Origin: Devosia sp.
GTDB lineage: Bacteria > Pseudomonadota > Alphaproteobacteria > Rhizobiales > Devosiaceae
DNA length: 64,000 nt
NCBI RefSeq assembly: GCF_014860165.1
Contig: NZ_JACZKG010000086.1
Location: 1 to 64,000, forward strand
Direction of reading: 5' to 3'
The notes beneath the pieces were generated by a model. That model had not been told where the DNA came from and ran no database searches. It worked only from the letters and a program-made list of their open reading frames with translations. Below, piece by piece: positions 25,461 to 35,303 of this stretch. Each line of letters opens with the position of its first letter. The stretch's first letter is position 1. Position numbers and translations under genes: made by a program.

Positions 25461-26450
25461 ATGAAGAAGACTATGCTTGCCTTGGCCGGACTTGCCATCG
25501 TTGGAGCGCTATCCGGCAGCGCTTATGCCCAGGACAAGAAGATCCTGGCGGTCGTGGTGAAGGGGTTGGACAATCCGTTCTTCACGGTCATGGGACAGGG
25601 CTGCGCCGATTGGAACGCGGCCAATCCCGACAGCGAATATGAGTGCCTCTATACCGGCCCGGCCTTGAGCTCGGACGAAGCCGGCGAAGTCCAGATCGTG
25701 CAGGACCTGATCAGCCGCGGCGTGGCCGGCATCGCCATCTCGCCGTCAAACGCCCCGGCCATGGCCAACATGCTGCGCTCGGCAGCCCCGACCATGCCGA
25801 TCATCACGGTTGATGCCGATCTGCTGCCGGCCGACGCCGATCTGCGCAAGACCTATTTCGGCACCAACAACTATGACATGGGTGTCGGCATGGCCAATGA
25901 GCTGATGAAGCTCAAGCCCGAAGGCGGCACCGTCTGCCTGCAGCTCGGCAACGTCGCCGCCGCCAACATCAACGAACGTGCCGCGGGCTTCCGCGACACC
26001 ATTGCCGGAACCAAGGGCATCGAGCGCCTGGCCGATACCAATGGCTGGACGGAAATCGATGGCTGCCCGGTCTTCACCAATGACGATATCCCCACTGCCA
26101 ACCAGCAGATGGCCGACGTGTTTACCGCCAATCCGGATCTGACTGCCTTTATCCTGGTGGGCGGCTGGGCCCAGTTTGGTCCGCAAGCCTATGCGCAGAA
26201 CACTGACCAGGTGAAGGCTCGCCTCGACAGTAAGGAACTGATCATCATCGCCGGCGATACGCTGCCGCCGCAGGTTCAGGCCTTCAACGAGGGACGCAGC
26301 CATTTCCAGATCGGCCAGCGGCCTTACCAGATGGGCAACGAAGCGCCTGATATCCTGATCGAGCTCATCGGGGGCGGCACGGTCGAAGATCCCAAATTCA
26401 CCGGCCTCGACCTGTGCACGCTGGAAGACCCGGGCATCTGCGCCCCATAG
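25461..26450 (+). CDS. Sugar ABC transporter solute-binding protein
   Basis: The 329-residue protein has a Sec signal peptide (MKKTMLALAGLAIVGALSG, cleavage after SAYA) and a type I sugar-binding fold: ILAVVVKGLDNPFFTVMGQG and GVAGIAISPSNAPAM are family-typical. Several cysteines (residues near 49, 62, 156 and the C-terminal LCTLEDPGIC) are unusual and may form disulfides. GGGAGGA precedes ATG 25461. It likely works with the divergent ATPase and permease at 22383-24208. A perfect hairpin follows the stop codon. Confidence 0.9.
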   Translation: MKKTMLALAGLAIVGALSGSAYAQDKKILAVVVKGLDNPFFTVMGQGCADWNAANPDSEYECLYTGPALSSDEAGEVQIVQDLISRGVAGIAISPSNAPAMANMLRSAAPTMPIITVDADLLPADADLRKTYFGTNNYDMGVGMANELMKLKPEGGTVCLQLGNVAAANINERAAGFRDTIAGTKGIERLADTNGWTEIDGCPVFTNDDIPTANQQMADVFTANPDLTAFILVGGWAQFGPQAYAQNTDQVKARLDSKELIIIAGDTLPPQVQAFNEGRSHFQIGQRPYQMGNEAPDILIELIGGGTVEDPKFTGLDLCTLEDPGICAP

Positions 26451-26465
26451 TCTCCTCCCGCGACA

Positions 26466-26491
26466 GGTGGACGCGTCTCGACGCGTCCACC
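26466..26491. terminator. Hairpin after solute-binding protein gene
   Basis: GGTGGACGCGT (26466-26476) pairs perfectly with ACGCGTCCACC (26481-26491) around CTCG. It lies 15 bases after the binding-protein stop and before the LacI gene on the same strand. No T-tract follows. Confidence 0.65.
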
Positions 26492-26608
26492 ACCCGCCCA
26501 ATTGCGTGCAAGTCCTTGCGCCCACATGCTGTTCCTGGCGCGAACCTGCTGGTGGCCCGCCGCAATCGGCGCGCGGCGAACAAGACTTGATTGAAAGACG
26601 CGCTAAAC

Positions 26609-27697
26609 ATGGCTGACAGGGCATCGGCGAAACAGACAGGCAATGGCGTCAAGGAACAGCGTCGACGCGTCACCATGACCGATGTCGCCAAGGCCGCCGG
26701 CTGCTCGCAGGCCACCGTATCTTTCGTGCTCAACCGCACACCGGGCATGAAGCTGTCGCAGCAGACCCGGGACCGCGTTATCGAGACCGCCCGTGCCCTG
26801 GGCTACGTTTCCCCGACATTTCCGGTACGCACCAATAGTGCCAGCGCCAGTGTCCAGCCGATCGATGGCATCATCGGCTTCGCAGTCGACCAACTGGCGA
26901 CCAGTCCCGAGGCTGTGGTAGCGATCGAGGGCGTACGCCAGGCCTCCTGGAATGCCGGCAATATCGTGCTCGTGGCGCAGACGCTGTGCGATGACGAGAT
27001 GGAGCCGCGGACACTCAGGGCGCTGACCGGGGCAGGGGTTTCCGCCCTGATCTATATGGCCATTTTCACACGCGAGATTGTCGCTCCCCCCTATCTGTCG
27101 GAGCTGGATATCCCGGTTATCCTGCTCAACTGCTACACCGCCGATCATGCCTTTCCGGCCGTGGTGCCCAGCGAGATCGCCGGCGGGCAAATGTCTACGC
27201 GCCACCTCATCGACCACGGGCACCGGCGCATTGCCACCATTACCGGCGAACCCTGGATGGAGGCGGCCGAGCACCGGCTCAAGGGCTACCGCCGCGCCTT
27301 GGCGACGGCCGACATTCCATTCGATCCCGACCTGGTGGTGGAGGGCGACTGGTCAGCCGGCGCCGGTTATCGTGCGACCGTACAACTGCTGGCCCTGCCC
27401 GATCGTCCAACCGCTATCTTCTGCCAGAACGACCGCACGGCCATCGGCTGCTACGAGGCGCTCAAGGAGGCCGGTCTCTCCATTCCCGAGGATATGTCGG
27501 TTGTTGGCTATGACGACGAGGAAATCGCCCGCCACATGCATCCGCCCCTGACCACCTCCATCCTGCCCCATCGGGCCATGGGCATGTGGGCAGTGGAGCA
27601 GCTCGCCGCCCATGTCCCGGACTCCAAGCGCTATCCGATCACCAAGATAGAGTGCCCGCTGGTCGAGCGCGCCTCGGTTGGCCCGCCGCGCCGCTAG
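26609..27697 (+). CDS. LacI-family transcriptional regulator
   Basis: The 362-residue protein has HTH residues [22 protein letters not shown] (about 22-43) and a sugar-binding-like sensor with [28 protein letters not shown] and [17 protein letters not shown]. It probably controls the adjacent importer and epimerase genes. I start at ATG 26609; an in-frame TTG lies at 26591 and neither has a strong ribosome binding site. Its TAG overlaps the stop of the convergent GMC oxidoreductase (CTAG at 27694-27697). Confidence 0.9.
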   Translation: MADRASAKQTGNGVKEQRRRVTMTDVAKAAGCSQATVSFVLNRTPGMKLSQQTRDRVIETARALGYVSPTFPVRTNSASASVQPIDGIIGFAVDQLATSPEAVVAIEGVRQASWNAGNIVLVAQTLCDDEMEPRTLRALTGAGVSALIYMAIFTREIVAPPYLSELDIPVILLNCYTADHAFPAVVPSEIAGGQMSTRHLIDHGHRRIATITGEPWMEAAEHRLKGYRRALATADIPFDPDLVVEGDWSAGAGYRATVQLLALPDRPTAIFCQNDRTAIGCYEALKEAGLSIPEDMSVVGYDDEEIARHMHPPLTTSILPHRAMGMWAVEQLAAHVPDSKRYPITKIECPLVERASVGPPRR

Positions 27698-29298
27698 CGA
27701 CCCTGGCCAATGAAGTTGGCGGCCCGTTCCGCGATCATGATGACCGGGGAATTGGTGTTCCCCGAGACGATGGTTGGCATGATCGAGGCATCGACCACCC
27801 TGAGGCCACCCAGGCCATGCACACGCAACTGGCTATCTACAACCGCCATGGCGTCCGACCCCATCTTGCAGGTGCCAACCGGGTGGAAAATGGTGGTCGC
27901 AATGTCGCCGGCCTTGGCCGCCAGTTCGGCATCGCTGGCAAATTGCGGTCCGGGGAGCATTTCTTCCGGCTCATAGCGGGCGATAGCGCTGGTTCCCATG
28001 AGGCGGCGCGCATGGCGGATCGAATTGGCCGCCACGTGGCGATCGGCTTCGGTCGAGAGGTAGTTGGGCTTTATCCTGGGAGCCACGCCGGCATCCGGCG
28101 TCGACATGTGAATGCTGCCCCGGCTCTCCGGCCGCAGGTTGCAGACGGATACGGTCACGGCATCAAACTTGTGCAACGGCTCGCCGAGCCGGTCCGTCGA
28201 CAGCGGCTGGACGTGATATTCGAGGTCGGGCGTCGCCATGCGCGGGTCGGATTTGGCAAAGATGCCGAGCTGGCTGGGCGCCATGGACAGTGGCCCGCTG
28301 CGCCGCAGCACATATTCCAGCCCCATGCCGGCGCGGGTCACCAAGTTATGGTAGCGCGTATTGAGAGTGCGGGCATTGCGCACCTTGAACACTGTGCGGA
28401 TCTGCAGGTGATCCTGCAGATTTTCGCCCACGCCATCGAGCTGGTGGTTGACGGCAATGCCCAGAGCGCCCAGCACATCGGGCCGGCCAATACCCGACAG
28501 TTCGAGCAGCTTGGGGGAGTTGACGGCGCCGGCCGCCAGGATCACTTCGCGCCCGGCGCGGGCGGTGACACGCTTGCCACCGTGCTGGAATGTGACGCCG
28601 GTTACCTTCTTGCCGTCCATCAGCAGGCTTTCAGCTTCCGCACCGGTCAGCACGCGCAGGTTAGGGCGCTGCATGGCGGGGCGTAGGAAGGCCTTGGACG
28701 TGTTCCAGCGCACGCCGCCGCGCTGATTGACCTCAAAGTAGCCGGAGCCAAAATTGTCGCCGCCATTGAAATCGGCAACGCGCGGGATGCCCATTTCCTC
28801 GGCGGCCGCCTGGAAGGCGTCGAGGATGGGCCAGGAAAGGCGCTGCTTTTCCACCCGCCATTCGCCGCCGGCATGGTGTCCCTCAGAAGGGCCAGCGTGG
28901 TGATCCTCGGACTTGAGGAACCAGGGCAGCACATCGTCCCAGCCCCAGCCCAGGTTGCCCTGTTGGCGCCAGCCGTCATAGTCGGCCGCCTGGCCGCGCA
29001 TATAGATCATGCCGTTGATCGAGGAGCACCCGCCAAGCACCTTGCCCCGCGGATAGGGCAGGGCCCTCCCGTTGAGGCCGGGCTCCGGCTCGGTCCGCAT
29101 CATCCAGTCAGTGCGCGGATTGCCCATGCAATAGAGATAGCCGATGGGGATATCGACCCAGTGATAGCGGTCGCTGCCGCCAGCTTCCAGCAGCAGCACC
29201 GAATGTCGCGGGTCTTCGCTCAGCCGATTGGCCAGCACGCAGCCGGCCGAGCCGGCGCCGACGATGATGAAGTCATACTGGCCCAGATCGGCGGTCAT
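27694..29298 (-). CDS. GMC-family FAD oxidoreductase (choline/alcohol dehydrogenase-like)
   Basis: The 534-residue protein has FAD-binding [20 protein letters not shown] at the N-terminus, the GMC signature region [14 protein letters not shown] near residue 83 and the C-terminal catalytic segment HPVGTCKMG followed by GNTNSPV, which supply the active-site His and Asn. GMC enzymes oxidise alcohols to aldehydes or ketones, passing electrons to oxygen or quinones. It is the last gene of the polyol operon, overlapping the kinase stop by four bases (ATGA), so its substrate is probably a polyol or an alcohol formed in that pathway. Residual choline dehydrogenase-like activity cannot be excluded. 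Confidence 0.9.
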   Translation of the reverse strand: MTADLGQYDFIIVGAGSAGCVLANRLSEDPRHSVLLLEAGGSDRYHWVDIPIGYLYCMGNPRTDWMMRTEPEPGLNGRALPYPRGKVLGGCSSINGMIYMRGQAADYDGWRQQGNLGWGWDDVLPWFLKSEDHHAGPSEGHHAGGEWRVEKQRLSWPILDAFQAAAEEMGIPRVADFNGGDNFGSGYFEVNQRGGVRWNTSKAFLRPAMQRPNLRVLTGAEAESLLMDGKKVTGVTFQHGGKRVTARAGREVILAAGAVNSPKLLELSGIGRPDVLGALGIAVNHQLDGVGENLQDHLQIRTVFKVRNARTLNTRYHNLVTRAGMGLEYVLRRSGPLSMAPSQLGIFAKSDPRMATPDLEYHVQPLSTDRLGEPLHKFDAVTVSVCNLRPESRGSIHMSTPDAGVAPRIKPNYLSTEADRHVAANSIRHARRLMGTSAIARYEPEEMLPGPQFASDAELAAKAGDIATTIFHPVGTCKMGSDAMAVVDSQLRVHGLGGLRVVDASIMPTIVSGNTNSPVIMIAERAANFIGQGR

Positions 29299-30791
29299 GG
29301 CTGGCCCATTTTGGCCCAGACGGGCGTCATGGCCACCGTCAGTTGCGTGAACAGGTCCCGGCGTGCCGCATAGTGGGGTCGGTTGTTTGCCTGCGGAGCG
29401 TAGTGCCGGGCCGGCGCTGTCATTGCCTTGGTGCCCGCGGCGTAATCGGCGAAGAGGCCGACGCCGGTTCCCGCGGCGATAGCCGCACCCAGCGCTCCGG
29501 TTTCGCGGCTGCGCGAGACCGTGACCGGTACGTCCAGCACATCGGCGAAGATCTGCGGCCAGACGGAGCTGCGCGACCCGCCGCCCGACAGCGTTGCCGA
29601 TGAAATGACCGCTCCGGCGCGCCGCAGCACGTCAACATGGCGGGCGTGCTCGAACACCACGCCCTCGAACAGCGCCCGTAGCATATGAGCCCGGCTGTGC
29701 CAGCCGCCAATGCCGTAGAAGCCCGCTCGCGCCCGGCCATTCTGCTGCGCACCATAGAGGAAGGGATGATAGATCGGGGTATCCTCTGATGCATTGACTG
29801 AGCCCACCAGGTCGCTGGCCAGCCCGAACCGATCGCCTTGCACCTCGCCCATGAACTGGTGCACCAGCCATTCCAGATTGGCCGCCGAGGTGGCGCTTGA
29901 TTCAATCGCCAGCCAGCGTGTGCGGTCAAAACTCGATTGCATGAAAACGGGCGGCTGGTCGATGGGCTGGTCAAGCACCACCTGATTGATGCTCCAGCTA
30001 CCGGCGATAATCGAGGCCTGCCCGGTCTCGGCAACGCCCGAACCCAGCGCACTGGCCACCACGTCGAACAGGCCCGCCACAACAGGCGTTCCGGCCACGA
30101 GGCCGCTCTGTGCCGCGACCTCTGGGGTTACGTGCCCGGCAATGTCGGCGCTTTCGAGCAATTCGGGCAACATGGGCATGGCGTCACCCAGCCCGTAAAG
30201 CTGCATGAGGTCGGCATCGTAGGCTCGACCATGGACGGAGAGCAGCCCGCAGCCGGACATGTCGGTCGTCTCGCTGACCCGGGCGCCGGTGAGCCGTCCG
30301 ACGACGATATCCTTGCACAGCAGCACCGTGCCGATCTGGCCATAGAGTTCTGGCCGATGCCGCTTCACCCAGGCGAGCAGCGTCGGCGTCTGCGCCGACC
30401 ACGGCCCCTGGCGGCAGATGGCATAGGCGCGAGCCCCGAGCTCCTGCGCGGCCCATTCCCCCACTAGATCGACGGCCCGCGTATCGAGCGACTGGATACC
30501 GATCAGCGGCTTGCCCGATCGGTCGAGGGCATAGAGCCCGTTGCCATGGCCAGCGCAGCCGATGGCGCGGATATGTGCCGGATCGATGCCGGCCTTGGCG
30601 ATGCAGGCTGAGATCACCGTGACGGCATTGGCCCAGAGCTCATCCAGATCGCGCTCGACATGACCGGGGGCCGGCAGGTTGGCATGGCCATCCTGGGCCA
30701 CCACGGCCAGCTCGCGTCCATCGGCCGCGTCGAACAAGGCAGCCTTGATGACGGTATTGCCCGCATCCAGCCCCAGCAGATAATCGGGCAT
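29295..30791 (-). CDS. FGGY-family polyol/sugar kinase
   Basis: The 498-residue protein has [16 protein letters not shown] at the N-terminus, [15 protein letters not shown] near 88, and the C-terminal ATP-site segments [16 protein letters not shown] and [16 protein letters not shown] kinases phosphorylate glycerol, erythritol, pentitols or ketoses. The GlpD-like dehydrogenase in the same operon favours a polyol, as in EryA-EryB of erythritol loci, but the substrate is unproven. I start at ATG 30791, preceded by AGGA; an in-frame codon at 30824 is inside the aldolase gene. Four bases separate it from the aldolase stop. Confidence 0.88.
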   Translation of the reverse strand: MPDYLLGLDAGNTVIKAALFDAADGRELAVVAQDGHANLPAPGHVERDLDELWANAVTVISACIAKAGIDPAHIRAIGCAGHGNGLYALDRSGKPLIGIQSLDTRAVDLVGEWAAQELGARAYAICRQGPWSAQTPTLLAWVKRHRPELYGQIGTVLLCKDIVVGRLTGARVSETTDMSGCGLLSVHGRAYDADLMQLYGLGDAMPMLPELLESADIAGHVTPEVAAQSGLVAGTPVVAGLFDVVASALGSGVAETGQASIIAGSWSINQVVLDQPIDQPPVFMQSSFDRTRWLAIESSATSAANLEWLVHQFMGEVQGDRFGLASDLVGSVNASEDTPIYHPFLYGAQQNGRARAGFYGIGGWHSRAHMLRALFEGVVFEHARHVDVLRRAGAVISSATLSGGGSRSSVWPQIFADVLDVPVTVSRSRETGALGAAIAAGTGVGLFADYAAGTKAMTAPARHYAPQANNRPHYAARRDLFTQLTVAMTPVWAKMGQP

Positions 30792-30795
30792 CGTC

Positions 30796-31632
30796 CTATC
30801 CTCGCTCGTAGATGGCCCACGCATCGGCGCCGCTGGCGCCGTCGTGGATCAGTGCCATCAGGCCACGCACCACTGCACCGGGATTGGCGTGCTGGTAGAT
30901 ATTGCGCCCATAGACCATGCCCATGGCGCCCTGGCGCATCAGCGCCGCCGACTTGTCGAACACGGCGCGAAGATCTTCCTTACCGCCGCCGCGCACCAGC
31001 ACCGGGCAGCGCGCTGCCTCGACGACGCGGTGGAAATCCTCGGGATTGGTAGTCGGATCGGCCTTGACGATGTCGGCGCCCATTTCGCGCGCCAGCCTGG
31101 TGAGGGTCACGATCTTCTCGGCATCGCCATCCACCATGTAGCCGCCTCGGTCGGAATTGGGCAGCATCACCAGCGGCTCGATCATCAGCGGCATGCCATA
31201 GCGGTCGCAGTCGGCGCGCACGCGGGCAATGTTGCTGATGCACTGCCGGAACAGGTCCGGCTCGTCGGGCAGCATGAACAGGTTCACCACCACGCAGGCG
31301 GCATCCATTTGCAGGGCGCCGATCAGCGGATCGGCTTCGTTCTGCAGCAGGGCCCACATGGCGCGATGGCGCTGGCGGTTATAGGGATTGCCCATGTCGA
31401 TGCGCATGACCAGCGCCGGCTTGTCCTTGCCTTCGACCGATTGCAGCAGGTCGGCCTGGCCGTAATTCATCTGGATGGCGTCGGGCCGGGCTTCCACCAG
31501 CGTGCTGACCACACCTGCCATGTCCTCGAGCCCGTCAAGAAAGCTCGGCTCGTTGCACACGCCATGGTCGATGGCGACGTCGAGACACTTGCCGTGGCCG
31601 AACAGGCGGTTGAAGCGGAATTTATGGCTCAT
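30796..31632 (-). CDS. Class I aldolase, DhnA/LsrF family (COG1830-like)
   Basis: The 278-residue TIM-barrel protein has CLDVAIDHGV near residue 16, the Schiff-base region EMGADIVKADPT with Lys190, and the phosphate-binding end VLVRGGGKED plus GMVYGRNIYQH. This is the pattern of archaeal-type fructose-bisphosphate aldolase and LsrF. In context I infer it splits a ketose phosphate into DHAP and a short aldehyde, but a thiolase-like reaction as in LsrF is possible. It overlaps the GlpD-like gene by four bases. Confidence 0.85.
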   Translation of the reverse strand: MSHKFRFNRLFGHGKCLDVAIDHGVCNEPSFLDGLEDMAGVVSTLVEARPDAIQMNYGQADLLQSVEGKDKPALVMRIDMGNPYNRQRHRAMWALLQNEADPLIGALQMDAACVVVNLFMLPDEPDLFRQCISNIARVRADCDRYGMPLMIEPLVMLPNSDRGGYMVDGDAEKIVTLTRLAREMGADIVKADPTTNPEDFHRVVEAARCPVLVRGGGKEDLRAVFDKSAALMRQGAMGMVYGRNIYQHANPGAVVRGLMALIHDGASGADAWAIYERG

Positions 31633-33311
31633 GCAGGTGTCCTCTGGTCACGGCGGGATAGGGTTTTGGCGCTGAGCCCATGGCGGGTTGCCAGCAGGTC
31701 AAGGAAACTCTGGCGTTCGCTGGCTGCCCGCGCCGCTGTCCAGTCCCGGGCAGCCGACAGCAGCTCCAGGCTGCGGTCGATTACCGAGAGCGACAGGTCG
31801 CCGGTAATGGCTATGGTGGTGCGCCGGATCAGAAGGTCCGCCAGCGTTTCCACCTGTTCATGGGTAACGAGGTGGCTGAGTTCCGCCGCCGAGTGACCGG
31901 CAATGTCGGCATCGGCGCCGAATTGAGGCGCCAGTTCGGCTGCGCGGGTCCCGTAGCGATCGAGTAGCGCGGCAATGCGCGGAACGGGCAAGCCGGTTCT
32001 GGCGGCAAGGTCGTCAATCCAGCTTTGCGTATCGTAGGGAAAGTCGCGCCCGCCACCAATGGCCAGCGAGGCGGTGTCGACGTGGCGAAAGACGCCCAGT
32101 TGATCCATGGCCGTATCGGCCGCCAGCGCCCCAAAGGAGCGGAAGGTCGTCCACTTGCCACCGATCATGCAGAGCACGGGCGGCTCGCCTTCGATCATCT
32201 CGCAGAAATGGTCGCGCGGAATCCGCCCGGTGACCGCCGCCGCGCTGGCCGGCAGCGGCCGCACACCGGCAAAGCGGAAGACGATGTCCTCCGGCGCGAT
32301 GACGATGCTGGGGAAGACCTGTGAAAGCGAGGCGAGGATATAGTCCTGCTCGGCCGGGCTGGCGATGGCTGTGTCCGGATCGTCGATACGCATATCGGTG
32401 GAGCCGACCAGCACCTTGCCGAGATAGGGGAAGGCGATGCAGATGCGGCCGTCCTCGTTCTCGTAATAGATCATCTGCCCATCCAGCGCCTGGTAGAGCG
32501 CGGCATTATCGACGATCAGGTGCGAGCCCATGGTGCCGCCCATCAAGGTCGGAGCCTTGGCGCCGATGGCGGAATTGGTAAGGTCGATCCAGCCGCCGGT
32601 GGCATTGATGACGAGGCGGGGGCGAAGGGTGATCGCGGCGCCGTCGATGCAATCGCGCAGCGTCAGCGCCGAACCGTCCTGGCTGACTTGAACGTGGTTG
32701 AGCGCAACGCCGCCGGCGGCGACACCCTCGGCCAGCATTTCGAGCGCCAGCCGTTCCGGTCGGCTCACCCAGGCGTCGTAATAGGTCGCCGAGGCGCGAG
32801 CGCCGGGGTTGAGGGCGGGAAACAGCTTGCGCGTTCTGGCACGGCCGTGAAAGGCGTGGGCGGGCAGGGCCCGGCGGCCGGCGGTGAAGAGATCGTAGAG
32901 CGACAGGCCCAGCTTGATCAGCACGGCGCCACGTCGTCCCTGCCGCCGGGAGAGGCCCAGGAAGCGGAGGGCGCCGCTGGTCAGCCCGGAAAACACGCCG
33001 AAAATCGGCACTGTGGTGGGCAAGGGCCGCACATAATGGGGGGCGTTAGCCAGCAAAAGGTCCCGCTCGAGCAGGCTTTCGCGCACCAGCTTGAACTCGC
33101 CGTTTTCGAGATAGCGCAGCCCGCCATGCACCATGCGCGACAGCGCGCCGCTGGCGCCCGAGCAGTAGTCGGCCTTCTCGGCCAGCACGACGTCGACGCC
33201 GTTGAGCGCCAGTTCGCGGAACACCGAGATGCCGTTGATCCCGCCGCCCAGGACCAGCACGGCCGGCTCGGGCCGGGCCTTGAGCCGTTCTATGATGGTC
33301 TGGCGGTTCAT
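31629..33311 (-). CDS. FAD-dependent glycerol-3-phosphate dehydrogenase family protein (GlpD/EryB-like)
   Basis: The 560-residue protein has FAD-binding VLVLGGGINGISVFRELAL (about 18-36), SRMVHGGLRYLENGEF near 58 (the flavin-contact region of GlpD), VLVGSTDMR and RFAGVRPLP later, and GKWTTFR near 390. Family members oxidise a polyol phosphate at C2 and reduce quinone at the inner face of the membrane. Beside an FGGY kinase and a SorC regulator it parallels EryB of erythritol operons, so the substrate may be a tetritol or pentitol phosphate rather than glycerol 3-phosphate. It overlaps both neighbours by four bases. Confidence 0.88.
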   Translation of the reverse strand: MNRQTIIERLKARPEPAVLVLGGGINGISVFRELALNGVDVVLAEKADYCSGASGALSRMVHGGLRYLENGEFKLVRESLLERDLLLANAPHYVRPLPTTVPIFGVFSGLTSGALRFLGLSRRQGRRGAVLIKLGLSLYDLFTAGRRALPAHAFHGRARTRKLFPALNPGARASATYYDAWVSRPERLALEMLAEGVAAGGVALNHVQVSQDGSALTLRDCIDGAAITLRPRLVINATGGWIDLTNSAIGAKAPTLMGGTMGSHLIVDNAALYQALDGQMIYYENEDGRICIAFPYLGKVLVGSTDMRIDDPDTAIASPAEQDYILASLSQVFPSIVIAPEDIVFRFAGVRPLPASAAAVTGRIPRDHFCEMIEGEPPVLCMIGGKWTTFRSFGALAADTAMDQLGVFRHVDTASLAIGGGRDFPYDTQSWIDDLAARTGLPVPRIAALLDRYGTRAAELAPQFGADADIAGHSAAELSHLVTHEQVETLADLLIRRTTIAITGDLSLSVIDRSLELLSAARDWTAARAASERQSFLDLLATRHGLSAKTLSRRDQRTPA

Positions 33312-34300
33312 GGAATGGCGGCAAGGTGGGTGGCGCGGGCAGCTTCGATCTGGGCGAGGTCGGCCGGGGCGAGGCGGAGGCGGGCGGCCCCAGCATTATC
33401 AAGCGCTTGCGCCGGATCGCGGGCGCCGCAGAGGGCGAAGGTGATGCCCGGCTGGGCCAGCGTCCAGGCGATGACGAGCTGGGCGACGCTGGCATTGTGC
33501 TGGTCGGCAAGCGGCAAGATTGCTTGGGCAAAGCTTGCAGCATGCTGGCGGTTTTCTGCTGAAAAGCGTGGATCGGTGCCGCGCTGATCGTCGCCCTCGA
33601 ATTTGCGCGTGGTCGAAACCTTGCCGGTGAGCAGGCCGAGCGCCAGCGACGAGTAGCTCAGGGTCGAAACGCCAGCCGGTTTGGTCATCGGCAGCAGCGT
33701 TTGCTCGATGTCCCGGTCGAGCATGGAATAGCGCTCCTGGATGGCGTCGAGGTGGCCGATCTCGAGGTAGGCGGCGAGGTCGTCGGAGGTGACATTGCTG
33801 GCGCCGATGGCGCGGATCTTGCCCTGTTGCTTGAGGCGGAGCAGCGCCTCCATGGTTTCGGCGATGGGGGTGGTCGGGTCCTGCCAATGGGTGATGTAGA
33901 GGTCGATATGATCGGTGCCGAGGCGTTTGAGGCTCTGCTCGACCTCGTGGGCAATGCCGTCGGCGCCGAGATAGCGATGGACGGGGGTGCCATCCTCCTC
34001 GAAGAATTTGTTGCCCTTGCCGCTGTGCCAATTGAGGCCGCATTTGGTGGCGATGACGACCTTGTCACGCTTGCCTGAAATCGCCTGCCCCACCAGTTCC
34101 TCGCTGCGGCCAAGGCCATAGGCGGGGGCGGTGTCGATGAGGGAGATACCGGCATCGATCGAGGCCTCGATGGCCCGGATGGAGGCGGCTTCGTCGGTGC
34201 CGCCCCACATCCAGCCGCCAATGGCCCAGGTACCCAGCCCGACGGCGGATGCCGTGATGCCGGAGCGGCCGATTTCGCGCGTCAGCACTTCAGGCGACAT
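33308..34300 (-). CDS. Aldo/keto reductase
   Basis: The 330-residue protein shows the AKR tetrad: Asp and Tyr in LIDTAPAYGLG, Lys in VVIATKCG and His in LYITHWQDP. It is an NAD(P)H-dependent oxidoreductase with a TIM barrel and no membrane segment. In this operon it could reduce or oxidise the short aldehyde released by the aldolase, or interconvert polyol and ketose. I prefer ATG 34300 (MSPEVLTREIG), which overlaps the SorC stop by 11 bases; an ATG at 34321 is also in frame. Substrate unknown. Confidence 0.88.
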   Translation of the reverse strand: MSPEVLTREIGRSGITASAVGLGTWAIGGWMWGGTDEAASIRAIEASIDAGISLIDTAPAYGLGRSEELVGQAISGKRDKVVIATKCGLNWHSGKGNKFFEEDGTPVHRYLGADGIAHEVEQSLKRLGTDHIDLYITHWQDPTTPIAETMEALLRLKQQGKIRAIGASNVTSDDLAAYLEIGHLDAIQERYSMLDRDIEQTLLPMTKPAGVSTLSYSSLALGLLTGKVSTTRKFEGDDQRGTDPRFSAENRQHAASFAQAILPLADQHNASVAQLVIAWTLAQPGITFALCGARDPAQALDNAGAARLRLAPADLAQIEAARATHLAAIP

Positions 34301-35270
34301 GCTGTTTGCTTTCCATGGCACTGAGCACCGCTGCGGCGGTCACTTCGTCGACGACAAGGGATTTGAGGAAGCGGCCATTGAGGGCCGCCTGGATCGGCAG
34401 CACCTTCTCGGTGCCGGCCGCGACCCCGATGACCTGTGGGCAGCGCAGCAGTTCGGCCGGATCGAGCGCCACCAGCCGCGAATTGAGTTCGAAATCGGCC
34501 ACGCTGCCATCGGCGTGAATGAGATGGGCCATCATTTCCCCGCTGACGCCCTCCTTAAAAAGCGCATCGCGGTCGGCGGCGGAAATGGGATGGAGGTCAT
34601 AGTAGCTCGAGCCGGGCGTGCGGATGGAGCCGATGCCGACCAGTGCAACAGAGGCCTGGCGGCCCAGGTCGAACACTTCGCGGATCGAGGCCATGTCCAT
34701 CAGCATGTCGCGCTGCTCGCGGCTCTCGGCGAAGAGCGGGGCATGGACCAGCATGGTCTTGCCACCAAGCCGGTCGGCCAGTTGCGTGGCGAGGTGGTTG
34801 ACGTCGGTATAGAACTTGCCCTGCACGCCGCCGGTCAGCGGCACGACAGTGACGTCGAAGGCGCGCTCCGGCTGCAGGTTGTCGACGATGGCGCTGACCG
34901 CCTTGCCGCCGGTGATGGCGATGATGTCGCCGTCCCGCAGGGTTTCGAGCAACTGGTTGGCTGCGGCGCGCCCGACCTGCTGCAGGGTGGATTCGGCACT
35001 GCCGGGCACCGTAGGGGTGACCACGGCGCTGAGCAGGCGGGCGATCTCGGTCAGCCGCCGCTCCAGTTCGACCAGGCGCTGGAACGGGCTTTCGATATCG
35101 ATGCGTACCATGCCCAGCTTGCGCCCCTGGGTGATCAGCCGGTTGACCTTGGAGGTCGAGAGGTTGAGCTGGCTGGCAATGGCCTGCTGGGTCAGCCCAT
35201 CCATGAAATGCAGCACCAGCACGGTGTAGATCTGGCGGATGGCTTCGAAGTCTTCTTTTTTGTCGGTCAT
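34290..35270 (-). CDS. SorC-family sugar-binding transcriptional regulator
   Basis: The 326-residue protein has an N-terminal HTH, LTQQAIASQLNLSTSKVNRLITQGRK (about 22-47), then the SorC phospho-sugar-binding domain (GGKAVSAIVDNL, VVPLTGGVQG, VALVGIGSI, VIGVAAGTEK). Relatives include EryD and LsrR, which usually repress their own operon until a phosphorylated intermediate binds. It is the fourth gene of the operon, so it is probably autoregulated. I start at ATG 35270; a GTG twelve bases upstream at 35282 is an alternative. Confidence 0.9.
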   Translation of the reverse strand: MTDKKEDFEAIRQIYTVLVLHFMDGLTQQAIASQLNLSTSKVNRLITQGRKLGMVRIDIESPFQRLVELERRLTEIARLLSAVVTPTVPGSAESTLQQVGRAAANQLLETLRDGDIIAITGGKAVSAIVDNLQPERAFDVTVVPLTGGVQGKFYTDVNHLATQLADRLGGKTMLVHAPLFAESREQRDMLMDMASIREVFDLGRQASVALVGIGSIRTPGSSYYDLHPISAADRDALFKEGVSGEMMAHLIHADGSVADFELNSRLVALDPAELLRCPQVIGVAAGTEKVLPIQAALNGRFLKSLVVDEVTAAAVLSAMESKQHVA

Positions 35271-35303
35271 GATAATACCCACAGCTGTGCCGGTTGCCCT
35301 GAT

